Of a stretch of DNA of 64,000 bases, positions 17,450 through 25,663 are shown piece by piece (position 1 is the first letter of the stretch; every line of letters begins with the position of its first letter). Both the position numbers and the translations under genes were made by a program. Where the stretch lies: NCBI RefSeq assembly GCF_034479615.1, contig NZ_CP140255.1, positions 1,488,001-1,552,000 on the forward strand, in the 5' to 3' direction. This stretch comes from Vreelandella neptunia. Its GTDB lineage: Bacteria > Pseudomonadota > Gammaproteobacteria > Pseudomonadales > Halomonadaceae. The notes under the pieces are model-generated. The model saw nothing but the letters and a program-made list of their open reading frames with translations, was not told the DNA's origin and searched no databases.

Positions 17450-17515
17450 GGAAGGTTCTCCGTTTTATTGTGATGTTGTTGTTGCGATGCGATGTTTATG
17501 ATGCGATGGTTTTTC

Positions 17516-17544
17516 TCAAATATAAAATCTGTTTTTATATTTGA
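17516..17544. promoter_or_regulatory. KdgR-box-like palindrome upstream of the kdu operon
   Basis: Perfect 12-bp arms TCAAATATAAAA (17516-17527) and TTTTATATTTGA (17533-17544) flank a 5-bp spacer. The element is 67-95 bp before the first TRAP gene of the kdu operon. Centred on 17530 it agrees with the enterobacterial KdgR box as I remember it (ATRAAAYRNYRTTTYAT) at 14 of 17 positions. It is thus a candidate site for the IclR regulator at 12141-12935. The rest of the 17450-17748 gap holds two copies of GATGCGATG (17486-17494, 17500-17508) and no gene I can support. Confidence 0.5.
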
Positions 17545-17748
17545 TGTAAGGCCAAGCTTAACGTCATTCCTGCATAGGTCAATGCTTGGGCTATGCGACA
17601 TTGGTCGCGATGCGTATTTTCGGTACAGAGAGAGGGGGGTTATAAGCGCACAGGCGGTATCGTCGGCAGGCACGGAAAACATGCCTGTCGAGAGCGGGCG
17701 TTGGAGAGTTGATTAGCGGCGGTTAATTAGTTAACCAAGCAACCGCGA

Positions 17749-18414
17749 TCAGAAGTGTAGGCGTGCAATGGCGGCGGGAAGCTCGCTGGCATGGTGGATA
17801 CCAATCGCCCCTTCGGGGGTGAGCTCTTCATTAGGGAAGTGGTTGAGGTGAATCACGTGCATGCCCGCCGCTAGCCCCGCTTCTACACCCACCGCCGCGT
17901 CATCGATCACTACGCACTGCTGAGGAGCATGGCCCATAGCGGCGGCAGCTTTACGGTACAGCTCGGGGTCGGGTTTCCAGACATTGAGGGTATAGGCGCT
18001 AAAGAGCTTGTCAGCAAAGTGATGGCCTAGTTCGGTGCTTTCCAGCGCACAGCGAATTTTTCGCTCGGGGCCATTTGAGACCACGGCCTTGGGGTGGCTG
18101 CTTAACTGTTCCAACGCGGCGACCATACCAGGAATCGCCACCAGCTCGTCACGCATACGGGCTTCCATACGCGCTCGCATACCTGCCTCAAGCTGGGGAA
18201 AGGCATCTTCTGCTAATGTTTGAAAACGCTTTTCCAGGGTTTGCACGATCGTCTGGAAACGCACCCCGCGAAATTCATCCATATACTGACGTGCTGAAAA
18301 GGGTAAGCCGAACTCGGGAAGAATATCCCCCATTACCTCGGCAAGCAGTATTTCGCTATCCACCAAGGTGCCATCACAATCGAACAGTAAGCACAGGGGT
18401 GTGGCAGGCTTCAT
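17749..18414 (-). CDS. HAD-family sugar phosphate phosphatase (YieH-like)
   Basis: A 221-residue HAD subclass IA phosphatase, exactly the length of E. coli YieH. Motif I is DCDGTLVDS near residue 11, motif II VVSNGPERK with a Ser/Asn core near 110, and the closing acidic motif VVIDDAAVGVEAG near 170. YieH dephosphorylates 6-phosphogluconate and related sugar-acid phosphates in vitro. Its start overlaps the stop of the upstream 2-ketoacid reductase by 3 bases, so it is a true operon partner. Its role beside a sugar-acid kinase is unclear; it may relieve build-up of phosphorylated acids. Confidence 0.8.
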   Translation of the reverse strand: MKPATPLCLLFDCDGTLVDSEILLAEVMGDILPEFGLPFSARQYMDEFRGVRFQTIVQTLEKRFQTLAEDAFPQLEAGMRARMEARMRDELVAIPGMVAALEQLSSHPKAVVSNGPERKIRCALESTELGHHFADKLFSAYTLNVWKPDPELYRKAAAAMGHAPQQCVVIDDAAVGVEAGLAAGMHVIHLNHFPNEELTPEGAIGIHHASELPAAIARLHF

Positions 18415-19385
18415 TGATAGGTTTCCTCGTTGACTAAGCTGATAGGTCGCTCGCCCTGGAGTGCTAGACGAATATTATCCACTGCTCGCTGGGCCATGGC
18501 GTCGCGGGTTTCATGGGTGGCAGACCCGATATGCGGCAGGGCGACCACATTGCTCATTTTCGGTAGTGGTGATGAAGCGGCTAGCGGCTCCTGGGCAAAT
18601 ACATCTAACCCCGCCGCTTGAATAACGCCCTTTTCCAGCGCCTGGATCAATGCGCTTTCATCGACCACCTTACCGCGGGCAATATTGATAAAAATGCTGG
18701 AAGGCTTCATCAGCGCGAACTCTTGGGCACCGATCAAATGCTCGGTCTCGGCGGTAAGCGGCACAGTGACACAGACGAAATCGGCCTCGGCCAACAGCTC
18801 GTTGAGTTCGCGGCGCTGCGCGCCAAGTTCACTCTCTAAATCGGGCTTGGGTGAAGCGTTAGAGTAGAGCACCTGCATGCCAAACCCTAGAGCACCACGC
18901 CTGGCAACGGCTTGGCCAATGCGTCCAAACCCCACCATGCCCAAAGTTTTGCCATGTACATCGCTGCCAAACAGTGCGGGGCCGATGCTGGCTTGCCATT
19001 TGTCCGCTTTGACCCACTCGGCTAATTCAACTACCCGACGCGCGGTGGCCATTATCAGTGCAAAACCGGTGTCGGCGGTGGTTTCGGTCAGCACATCAGG
19101 CGTATTGCACAGCATAATGCCGCGCTTGGTCAGTTCATCAACGGGGATGTTGTCATAGCCAACAGAGACGGTCGCGATGACTTCCAAGTTGGGTGCTGCG
19201 TCCAGCAACTGAGGAGTGATCGCCAAGCCAGAACCGATAATGCCGTGCACCTCCGCTAATAGAGCACGATTTTCAGGGGTATCCAGCGCGGTGGTTTTCG
19301 GCAGCACATCCACCGCAAACAAATCGCTAAGCTCAGCCAGTTGAGCGTCACTGAGTCGTCCTTGAACCACTAAACGTTTTTGCAT
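18411..19385 (-). CDS. D-2-hydroxyacid dehydrogenase (GhrB / 2-ketogluconate or 2-ketogluconate-6-phosphate reductase type)
   Basis: A 324-residue D-isomer 2-hydroxyacid dehydrogenase. It shares the GhrB blocks VSVGYDN, LTETTADT, WQASIGP, GFGRIGQA, catalytic Arg in IARGKVVDE, Glu in DVFAQEP and His in PHIGSATHETR. GhrB/TkrA reduces 2-ketogluconate to gluconate; the related Pseudomonas KguD reduces 2-ketogluconate-6-phosphate to 6-phosphogluconate. The kinase upstream favours the phosphorylated substrate. I start at ATG 19385, 6 bases after AAGGGG; an ATG 6 bp earlier touches the Shine-Dalgarno sequence. Confidence 0.82.
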   Translation of the reverse strand: MQKRLVVQGRLSDAQLAELSDLFAVDVLPKTTALDTPENRALLAEVHGIIGSGLAITPQLLDAAPNLEVIATVSVGYDNIPVDELTKRGIMLCNTPDVLTETTADTGFALIMATARRVVELAEWVKADKWQASIGPALFGSDVHGKTLGMVGFGRIGQAVARRGALGFGMQVLYSNASPKPDLESELGAQRRELNELLAEADFVCVTVPLTAETEHLIGAQEFALMKPSSIFINIARGKVVDESALIQALEKGVIQAAGLDVFAQEPLAASSPLPKMSNVVALPHIGSATHETRDAMAQRAVDNIRLALQGERPISLVNEETYQ

Positions 19386-19462
19386 TGTCATCCCCTTGCT
19401 GAAAATCCTGTTATGAAAAGCCTGTCATTAAACTCCTGCTAATAAAAGCAAGGCTAGGTGCA

Positions 19463-20446
19463 TCAGGCTGGGTAGAGCTCGGCTTCAAGCGCTTGTAGGT
19501 GTTCGCGATTCGGTAGGCCTTCCATATCGCCCACTACCTGGATGGCTTGGGCGCCAATGAGGTTGCCGCGTTGGGCTGCTTGGCGCGCAGTTCTTCCGTC
19601 AAGCAGGGCGCTAATCACGCCGACGGCGAAGCCATCGCCTGCACCGACGGTGTCCACCACCTCAGCGACAGGGCAGCCGTCTACGGTAAAGCTCTCTTCT
19701 TGTCCATCCAGGTTGCCCCGGTAATAGCTGCCTTCCGGCCCCAGCTTGATGATCACCGCCGAGGCACCTTGATCCAGATAGTAGCCTGCTATGTCGTAAG
19801 GCGTCTTCTGTCCGGTGAGAAGCTGGCCCTCTGAAAGCCCAGGCAACACCCAATCGGCGCGGCCGGCGAGTTCATTGAGGGTCGACCGCATTACGTTTTC
19901 GCTGGGCCAAAGTGACGGCCGCAAATTGGGGTCAAAGGAAATAGTAGCGCCATGGGCGCGGGCCTGTTCCATCAAATGATGGCTAAGCTGGCGGGCGCTT
20001 TCAGATAACGCCGGGGTAATGCCCGTCGCGTGAAGGTGGTTCAGCGCCTGAAAGTCGACATTTCGAGCGTCGTCAATAGTGAGATGGCTGGCGGCACTGC
20101 CGCGTCTGAAATATTCGACTCGCGGGTCGGCGCCGTCCTGGGCGCGCTCTTTAAAGAGCAGCCCGGTGGGGTGCTGTGCATCGGCGTGAATATAGCGGTC
20201 ATCGATACCTTCCGCTTTTAAAGCCGCCTGAATAAAACCTCCAAAACTATCGGTGCCCACTCGGCTTAACCAGCCGACGTGAAAACCCAGCCTGGAGAGG
20301 CCGATAGCGACGTTGTTATCAGCACCGGCCAAACGGCGGTGGAAACGTTCAATGCCGGATAATTCGCCCGGTGTATCAGCCACAAACATGGCCATGGCTT
20401 CGCCGAAGGTGAGAATGGCTGGCGGACTAGTGAAGGAGTGATGCAT
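19463..20446 (-). CDS. PfkB-family sugar-acid kinase (2-ketogluconate or 2-keto-3-deoxygluconate kinase)
   Basis: A 327-residue ribokinase-family protein with FGEAMAMFVADTPGEL at the N terminus, LAGADNNVAIGLSRLGF, and the anion-hole/catalytic motif DTVGAGDGFAVG near residue 260. KdgK phosphorylates KDG to KDPG for the Entner-Doudoroff aldolase; the very similar KguK of pseudomonads phosphorylates 2-ketogluconate. The PtxS-like regulator upstream and KguD/GhrB-like reductase downstream favour KguK, while blocks 1 and 2 need a KDG kinase, so either assignment is possible. ATG 20446 is used because the longer start at 20479 abuts the operator and lacks a ribosome site. Confidence 0.8.
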   Translation of the reverse strand: MHHSFTSPPAILTFGEAMAMFVADTPGELSGIERFHRRLAGADNNVAIGLSRLGFHVGWLSRVGTDSFGGFIQAALKAEGIDDRYIHADAQHPTGLLFKERAQDGADPRVEYFRRGSAASHLTIDDARNVDFQALNHLHATGITPALSESARQLSHHLMEQARAHGATISFDPNLRPSLWPSENVMRSTLNELAGRADWVLPGLSEGQLLTGQKTPYDIAGYYLDQGASAVIIKLGPEGSYYRGNLDGQEESFTVDGCPVAEVVDTVGAGDGFAVGVISALLDGRTARQAAQRGNLIGAQAIQVVGDMEGLPNREHLQALEAELYPA

Positions 20447-20481
20447 GGTCAATAATCTCTTTGAGTTGTTTATTATCATCC

Positions 20482-20499
20482 AATGGGAACGATACCATT
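20482..20499. promoter_or_regulatory. LacI-family operator before the sugar-acid kinase
   Basis: AATGGGAACGATACCATT is an 18-bp palindrome with two mismatched pairs and the central CG typical of LacI-family sites. It lies 36-53 bp before the kinase start and just after the gene for a PtxS-like LacI regulator. Its 14-bp core matches the PtxS consensus I recall at 8 positions. It probably controls the kinase-reductase-phosphatase genes. Confidence 0.55.
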
Positions 20500-20503
20500 T
20501 TTG

Positions 20504-20539
20504 CGCTAATTTTTTAGCACTGCCTTAAAAAAATTAGCG
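20504..20539. repeat. 12-bp perfect inverted repeat overlapping the lacI-type gene end
   Basis: CGCTAATTTTTT (20504-20515) and AAAAAATTAGCG (20528-20539) form a 12-bp stem with a 12-nt loop. The right arm covers the stop codon of the LacI-type gene (20534-20536). It is probably a transcript-end hairpin that separates the regulator from the kinase, although the stem itself rather than a following T-run carries the U-rich part. Confidence 0.55.
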
Positions 20540-21550
20540 TTGGGTAGAGCCGCGTGCAATTAAGGTCGGCGCAAAACTTATCTCGGACGGCATTGACAAT
20601 ATGTGCGGCGCAATGCGGTGCATCAAGCATTGGACAGCCGTTCTGCCCATTGCATCGGTGGGTTGGGCAAGTGTAGTAATGCCGGGAGGGACTAAAGCGC
20701 ACCAGTCGAGTTCATCAATCCCCATCAAGCCTACCTTGCCAAGCGATAAACCAAGCTGCTGAAACAGTCGGGTCACTACGAGGGTGGCATTGCCGTTGCC
20801 ACATAAAACGGCACAGGCGTGTTGCTGATTAGCGGCTAAAAAGTCGCTTAGCGCCCCAAGCGTTACAGTGTCATCTGCAGTAGCAAGCAGTGAGGTTGCG
20901 TAATTCAGCCCATGCTGCTCGGCGGTGTGGTTAAAGCGGGTCAAGCGTTTTTGTCGCGTGCTTGACTGCTCTGGAGCTTCGCTGACATACAGCACGGCCT
21001 GGTAGCCTTGATCGGCTAAGTGTTCGAGCGCCATATCAATCGCCAGGTGATTATCGAGCCCGACCACTTCTGCTTCCACATGGTCGACTTCGCGGTCTAG
21101 CAGCACGATGGGAGTTCCCAGGTTGATAAAGGTGTGCAGTTGGCGTTCTGGGCTGCCGGAGGCATTCACCACAAGACCTTCTACTTGATAGGCGCCAAGT
21201 AGGTCTAAATGCTGGCGCTCCTGTTCCGGATCATTGTCGGTATTGCACACTACCAGCGAGTAGCCATATTGGCGGCACGCTTGCTCGACGCCGTGAGTGA
21301 TGGCCACTGAAAACGGATTACGGATATCGGCGACCAGCATGCCTAGCAATTTAGAGCGCCCACCTTTTAGCCCACGTGCCATTTGATTTGGCTGGTAGCC
21401 AAGAGTGCCTGCCGCATGGGCGATGCGCGCCTGAAGTGAGGGCGAGAGCCGATCACGCTCTTCGCCAAAATAGCGGGATACGCTGGTTTTAGAGGCACCC
21501 GCGAGGCGGGCTACTTCAAGAATGGTGGAACGGCGCGGTGTAGGTGGCAT
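20534..21550 (-). CDS. LacI-family transcriptional regulator (PtxS-like)
   Basis: A 338-residue repressor with an N-terminal LacI HTH (TILEVARLAGASKTSVSRYF) and hinge (LGYQPNQMARGLKGGRS). The type-I periplasmic-binding-like effector domain follows and includes GMLVADIRNPFSVA and ACRQYGYSLVVCNTDND, which closely resemble Pseudomonas PtxS, the 2-ketogluconate-responsive repressor. It is first in a same-strand set with the kinase, reductase and phosphatase. A near-palindromic operator at 20482-20499 separates it from the kinase. A KDG- or gluconate-responsive relative is the alternative. Confidence 0.82.
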   Translation of the reverse strand: MPPTPRRSTILEVARLAGASKTSVSRYFGEERDRLSPSLQARIAHAAGTLGYQPNQMARGLKGGRSKLLGMLVADIRNPFSVAITHGVEQACRQYGYSLVVCNTDNDPEQERQHLDLLGAYQVEGLVVNASGSPERQLHTFINLGTPIVLLDREVDHVEAEVVGLDNHLAIDMALEHLADQGYQAVLYVSEAPEQSSTRQKRLTRFNHTAEQHGLNYATSLLATADDTVTLGALSDFLAANQQHACAVLCGNGNATLVVTRLFQQLGLSLGKVGLMGIDELDWCALVPPGITTLAQPTDAMGRTAVQCLMHRIAPHILSMPSEISFAPTLIARGSTQR

Positions 21551-21553
21551 AGT

Positions 21554-21590
21554 GTGCTTAAAGTAGAGTGCTTAAATAAATAGTGCTTTT
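21554..21590. repeat. Three short direct repeats in the lacI-type gene leader
   Basis: GTGCTTAAA (21554-21562), GTGCTTAAA (21568-21576) and GTGCTTTT (21583-21590) recur at 14-15 bp spacing immediately upstream of the regulator start at 21550. They may be a binding array or replication slippage. The remainder of the 21551-21683 gap shows nothing I can name. Confidence 0.35.
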
Positions 21591-21683
21591 CGTTATAGTG
21601 TCTTCCGCTACATTGTGAGTAACGGAATGAAGGCAGCTCAATTTTGGATGCTTGCTAGGCCAAAAGCAACGGCGTGCGAGCCG

Positions 21684-23423
21684 CTAAGGGTGATTGACCA
21701 TGTGAATATTGTAGTCGGTCGGATTTACCGTGCCCTCAAGGCGTCCAATTTGAGTAAAGTCACTATTTTCAAGAACTGTGTCAATTGAGGTGTCTCTAAA
21801 GGAGAGGTTTTTAATGACATTAACTTTACACGGCATTCCCTTTGCGTCTACATCCATTATCCATGCTAAAAAACCGTTTGAGAATTTTGCCAAGCTGCCG
21901 ATAGGGTATAAGCCAAAGTGTTGGATATACTCTACGAGCAAAGACTTTTCATAAATAGCCGGGCAGTTATTAACCCAGCGGTAGGCATCAAGAGGTTGCC
22001 GCGGGTGCTGTCCGTTTCGCTCATGGGTTAATTTATTAATTATTTTAATAACACTGATTAGACGAACGCTTTCGGATAACTTGGAAGCCTGCTTTCCTGC
22101 TGGGTAGCCGCTGCCATCGAGCCGTTCATTGGCATTGAGGATAATGTCATGGCAGGCTGGGCTGGCGACCCAGCCCAGTGCCGTTAGCCTGTTATTCAGT
22201 GCGACTACATGTTCTTTGAGTAGCTCGGCTTGCGATGGAGACATGCGAATTTTAAGTGAGGGGAGCTGTTCGCTAATCAGCAGTGGTTTACCCATGGTGT
22301 GTAGTAGGGCGCCCGCCACTGTTTCCCGTGTTTGTGACGCGTATGGGTCACGACTGATCAGGATCATCGCTAGCTGGCTGCTCACCTGTATAGCATGGCG
22401 AACCCACTCAGGTTCATCATGCAGAAAAGCTAGCGCATACTGAAGCCCTCTTCGGTCTTGAGTGACCATATAAAGAAGGCTGTCGACACACTCATAGAGG
22501 CTCTCTTCCGGAAATACATCCTTGTTTTTAGTAAACATTAACATAACTTGTAGCTGGTGAGCGACTTCAAGGACACCGCGTAGCAGTGGAGATCGTTGGG
22601 TATTTTTAGTTTGATCGCGCTCTTCTTTTTGCTGCATTTTTTTCTCTTTCGCATCTGCTATGAAAAGCCGTGACTTAGCTCGAGAGGAGCTATCCTGTAT
22701 ACCTGAGCGAAAAGCTGCTTCGAACTCAGCTTCCGATACATAATGGAAAAGAGTCTCGGTCATCGTGGCTGACATATTAATAAATTCAATACCGATAGCC
22801 GCATAGTCATGGCTTCCAAAAGGCCGCATATGACAAATGCGTCCTTGGGTGTTGAATGTTTCCCCGTTTGGAAACTCGAGTGTTACCTCCGGCAGCGCCT
22901 GATTAACGCTCAGAGCCATGCTATCTTCCAGCCTGACATACACCATGCAGCCACCTACTGAAAGGTTACGCACTTTGCCTTCCACGTTGAGCTCATGAGC
23001 AAATACTTCCAAGTGCACACGTGCGTGCATACCCAGAATAAAGGGCACACGTAAAGCTCTCCGATTATCGGAGGAGAAAATAGAGCCGGGAAGCTGGCAC
23101 TCTAAATGGTAAGTGCAGGTATCTATTTTAATGACGTGCGCCGGCACTTGTTCAATATTATAAATTTCTTCTTCTATACCCGGCGTAGGGTGGGAAGCTT
23201 CTATGTCAAAGCAAATGGTGTCGTTTTGTAAATAAGGAGAAAGCGAGCTGCCTGTGTAGTGTATGGCTAACGTTATTTTACCGCTGTCCAGCTCTATCTT
23301 AATGGCCTTCGCCTCTATAGCGTAAGCCGCTTCTTTTGAAAAAATAGAAATAGTATGCTCTTTTTTGAGCAAAGATCGTATTATTTGCCCAGTGGTGTTT
23401 TGCTTCGCCGTATCGATAATCAT
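21684..23423 (-). CDS. PilZ-domain protein with degenerate HD-GYP domain
   Basis: A 579-residue protein. The N-terminal part is YcgR-like, with a PilZ c-di-GMP-binding domain marked by RRALR (121-125) and NLSVGG (153-158). A charged linker (about 250-275) leads to an HD-GYP-like domain. There the HD pair reads His375-Thr376 in LLHTMGK, and the HHERxDGxGYP signature has become ANERLDGSGYP (431-441). Key metal ligands are therefore missing, and c-di-GMP phosphodiesterase activity is unlikely although the fold and GYP loop remain. It likely works as a c-di-GMP sensor. The gene is visibly AT-richer than its neighbours, suggesting transfer or relaxed selection. Confidence 0.8.
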   Translation of the reverse strand: MIIDTAKQNTTGQIIRSLLKKEHTISIFSKEAAYAIEAKAIKIELDSGKITLAIHYTGSSLSPYLQNDTICFDIEASHPTPGIEEEIYNIEQVPAHVIKIDTCTYHLECQLPGSIFSSDNRRALRVPFILGMHARVHLEVFAHELNVEGKVRNLSVGGCMVYVRLEDSMALSVNQALPEVTLEFPNGETFNTQGRICHMRPFGSHDYAAIGIEFINMSATMTETLFHYVSEAEFEAAFRSGIQDSSSRAKSRLFIADAKEKKMQQKEERDQTKNTQRSPLLRGVLEVAHQLQVMLMFTKNKDVFPEESLYECVDSLLYMVTQDRRGLQYALAFLHDEPEWVRHAIQVSSQLAMILISRDPYASQTRETVAGALLHTMGKPLLISEQLPSLKIRMSPSQAELLKEHVVALNNRLTALGWVASPACHDIILNANERLDGSGYPAGKQASKLSESVRLISVIKIINKLTHERNGQHPRQPLDAYRWVNNCPAIYEKSLLVEYIQHFGLYPIGSLAKFSNGFLAWIMDVDAKGMPCKVNVIKNLSFRDTSIDTVLENSDFTQIGRLEGTVNPTDYNIHMVNHP

Positions 23424-23702
23424 ATAAAACCCACCGTATTTATTTTGTTATAATTTATAGCGACTTGGTGGTGACTGCTATATGGTTTAATTGCTTGTCA
23501 CTCCTACCATGATAGGAGATTTTTCCTGTGTCGATTAGCTATTATTTCACTCCTATTTGCAAACCTATTTATATTTATTTTAAGTGTCATTTGTAATGAT
23601 TTGATAACTTTTGTTTATGTTTGATGCAGTCTGGGCGGTTATTCGGTCGGGTGGGAATAATCAGGTAAACTGCCCGATTCCTTATACAGTGGTGCCCGCG
23701 GC
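23424..23702. other. AT-rich divergent intergenic region
   Basis: This 279-bp stretch separates the leftward PilZ gene from the rightward cmoM and must hold both promoters. It is strongly AT-rich. The only clear structure is CTCCTA/TAGGAG (23501-23506, 23513-23518) with a 6-nt loop followed by ATTTTT. No gene is evident. Confidence 0.4.
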
Positions 23703-24542
23703 ATGCCCTCAAACCCCACATCAATCCATGCTCAACCGAGCAGCTATCAATTGACCCAGGCTGGCGATCGCTATTTCGATGGTCTGGCAGATAAGTTCTC
23801 CCGTTCGCTCTACCAGGCGCCCCGTGGCGAGCTGCGTCTCGCTATGCTCAACTACCTGTTGCCGGAAATGCTGAATCTAGAGGGGCAGCATGTGCTGGAC
23901 GTGGGTGGCGGCCTGGGCCAGCAGGCGGCATGGTTTGCTGAACGCAAGCACGATGTCACGATGACGGAGCCCTCTGCGGACATGTTGAACTACGCCAAAA
24001 CCTGGCACCGGGACGCTAAGACGTTACCGGAAGAGGCCATTACGTATCTGCAGGCGCCCCTGCAACGGTTAACAGAACAGGCTCCTGGCCCATGGCCGCT
24101 GATTACCTGCCATGCAGTGTTGGAGTGGTTAGGTGACCCGCAAGCAGGGCTGTCCACATTGAGCGATTTATTGGCACCGGGTGGCCAGCTTAGCTTGATG
24201 GTGTTTAATCGCGATGCACTGCGCTTTTCCAACGCGGTCAAAGGCAATCTTGAGAAGGCGTTGAGCGACCGCTTAGCGGGGAAGGGCAAACGCCAACGAT
24301 TGACGCCTATTTCGCCCGTTAGTCACGCCGAGATTGAGCAGTGGAGTGCGGATAACGGCTTAGTGATAGACGCAGTCGCGGGTATTCGCGTCTTTCAAGA
24401 TTACTTGCGCCAACCTCCTGCCACACCCGCAGAAACGGAAACGCTGTTGGCACTGGAGAAACAGTACTGTCGCCATGACCCCCACTGGCGCCTGGGCCGC
24501 TACCTGCTTTATACATTAATTAAACCGGAGATCGTTGAATGA
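23703..24542 (+). CDS. cmoM: tRNA 5-carboxymethoxyuridine methyltransferase
   Basis: A 279-residue class I SAM methyltransferase of the CmoM (SmtA) family, which methylates cmo5U34 to mcmo5U34 in certain tRNAs. The N-terminal FDGLADKFSRSLYQAPRGELR matches the family's substrate-side motif; motif I is VLDVGGGLGQQA and the later CHAVLEWL and APGGQLSLMVFN are standard. The end of the gene overlaps rsmC by ATGA. The makers of the cmo5U precursor, cmoA and cmoB, are 15 kb away in the same window. Confidence 0.88.
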   Translation: MPSNPTSIHAQPSSYQLTQAGDRYFDGLADKFSRSLYQAPRGELRLAMLNYLLPEMLNLEGQHVLDVGGGLGQQAAWFAERKHDVTMTEPSADMLNYAKTWHRDAKTLPEEAITYLQAPLQRLTEQAPGPWPLITCHAVLEWLGDPQAGLSTLSDLLAPGGQLSLMVFNRDALRFSNAVKGNLEKALSDRLAGKGKRQRLTPISPVSHAEIEQWSADNGLVIDAVAGIRVFQDYLRQPPATPAETETLLALEKQYCRHDPHWRLGRYLLYTLIKPEIVE

Positions 24543-25543
24543 GTGCCCAGTCCCCAGCATGCCAGCTGTTAGAGCGCCAAAAAGATAACTATGCTGCGCT
24601 GTGGGCCATTGGCCCGCCAATCGATAGCTGGCTTATTGATCAATCGTCGGGTGTGGTCAGTGGCGATTTTGACGTACTGCGTGAGTGGCAGGCGAAAGGC
24701 AAGCAGGCCCGAACGCCTTTTAACTTGGCGGCGGGCGAGCCATTCGGTAAAGAAGTGGTGCTGTTTTGGCCGAAGGCGCACCAACTAGGTATTTGGTGGC
24801 TCAAGTGGTTATGTGAGCAGCTACCCGAAGGGACGCCCATTGACATTGTCGGTGAGCATCAAGGCGGCATTAAACGCGTTCCCAAGATGTTGGAAGAGCT
24901 GGGCATGTCTTGGGATAAGCGCGACAACGCCCGCCGCTGTTCGCTGTTCGCCACCTATACCGTTGCTCTAGAAGCAGCCAGCGATAGTGCTTGGCAGAAA
25001 TTCGAGACATTAGGGCTGACCCTGATCAGCCACCCGGGCGTATTTGGCCATGGCAAAGTTGACGAAGGCACGCTGTTGCTGTTGGAGAGCATTGAGAATA
25101 GCTTGCCGAAAAAACCGCTCAAAGTGCTGGACATGGGGTGTGGCGACGGGATTATTAGCGCCTGGTTGGCTCAGCGTGGCCACCATGTGACCGCTGTGGA
25201 TGTTAGCGCCTTTGCGGTGGAGGCGTGTCAGCGCACCTTGGCGGCGAATGGGCTAGAGGGGCGGGTGCTTTGCAGTGATGTGTTCAGCGCGCTTGAGGGT
25301 GAACAGTTTGACTGGATTGTTAGCAACCCACCTTTCCATAAAGAGCGTGATATCAGCTATGGCCCCAGCCAGCGTTTGATCAGCGCGGCGCCAGAGCATC
25401 TTAATGCGGGCGGGCGGTTAATCCTGGTGGCAAATGGCTTTTTGCCCTACCCAGACCACTTGCAGCGGGCGTTTCAGGATTTTCAGACCCTGGCGGATAA
25501 TCGCCGCTTCAAGGTTTACGGTGCGATTAAGTCAGGGCGTTAG
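24539..25543 (+). CDS. rsmC: 16S rRNA m2G1207 methyltransferase
   Basis: A 334-residue protein with the RsmC duplicated architecture: a degenerate N-terminal methyltransferase-like half (to about residue 165) and a catalytic C-terminal half with VLDMGCGDGIISAWLA and the N2-guanine motif NPPFH near residue 255. Length is the same as in E. coli (about 340). Its start overlaps the cmoM stop by 4 bases, so two RNA modification enzymes share a transcript. Confidence 0.9.
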   Translation: MSAQSPACQLLERQKDNYAALWAIGPPIDSWLIDQSSGVVSGDFDVLREWQAKGKQARTPFNLAAGEPFGKEVVLFWPKAHQLGIWWLKWLCEQLPEGTPIDIVGEHQGGIKRVPKMLEELGMSWDKRDNARRCSLFATYTVALEAASDSAWQKFETLGLTLISHPGVFGHGKVDEGTLLLLESIENSLPKKPLKVLDMGCGDGIISAWLAQRGHHVTAVDVSAFAVEACQRTLAANGLEGRVLCSDVFSALEGEQFDWIVSNPPFHKERDISYGPSQRLISAAPEHLNAGGRLILVANGFLPYPDHLQRAFQDFQTLADNRRFKVYGAIKSGR

Positions 25544-25663
25544 AGCTAACGCATAGATATTTCCTCAAACTTGCCACAATCAGCCGCCGACGACCCTACC
25601 TTTAAGGGCTATGATGCAAATAAGTAGTCGTTAATTTAACGGTAGTGGGTAGGAGTAGCGGAA

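Noticed and set aside
21684-23423. Active c-di-GMP phosphodiesterase
   Set aside because: The Asp of the HD pair and both His of the HHE motif are replaced.
23501-23525. Terminator between the PilZ gene and cmoM
   Set aside because: The flanking genes diverge, so there is no transcript for it to end; the stem is only 6 bp.
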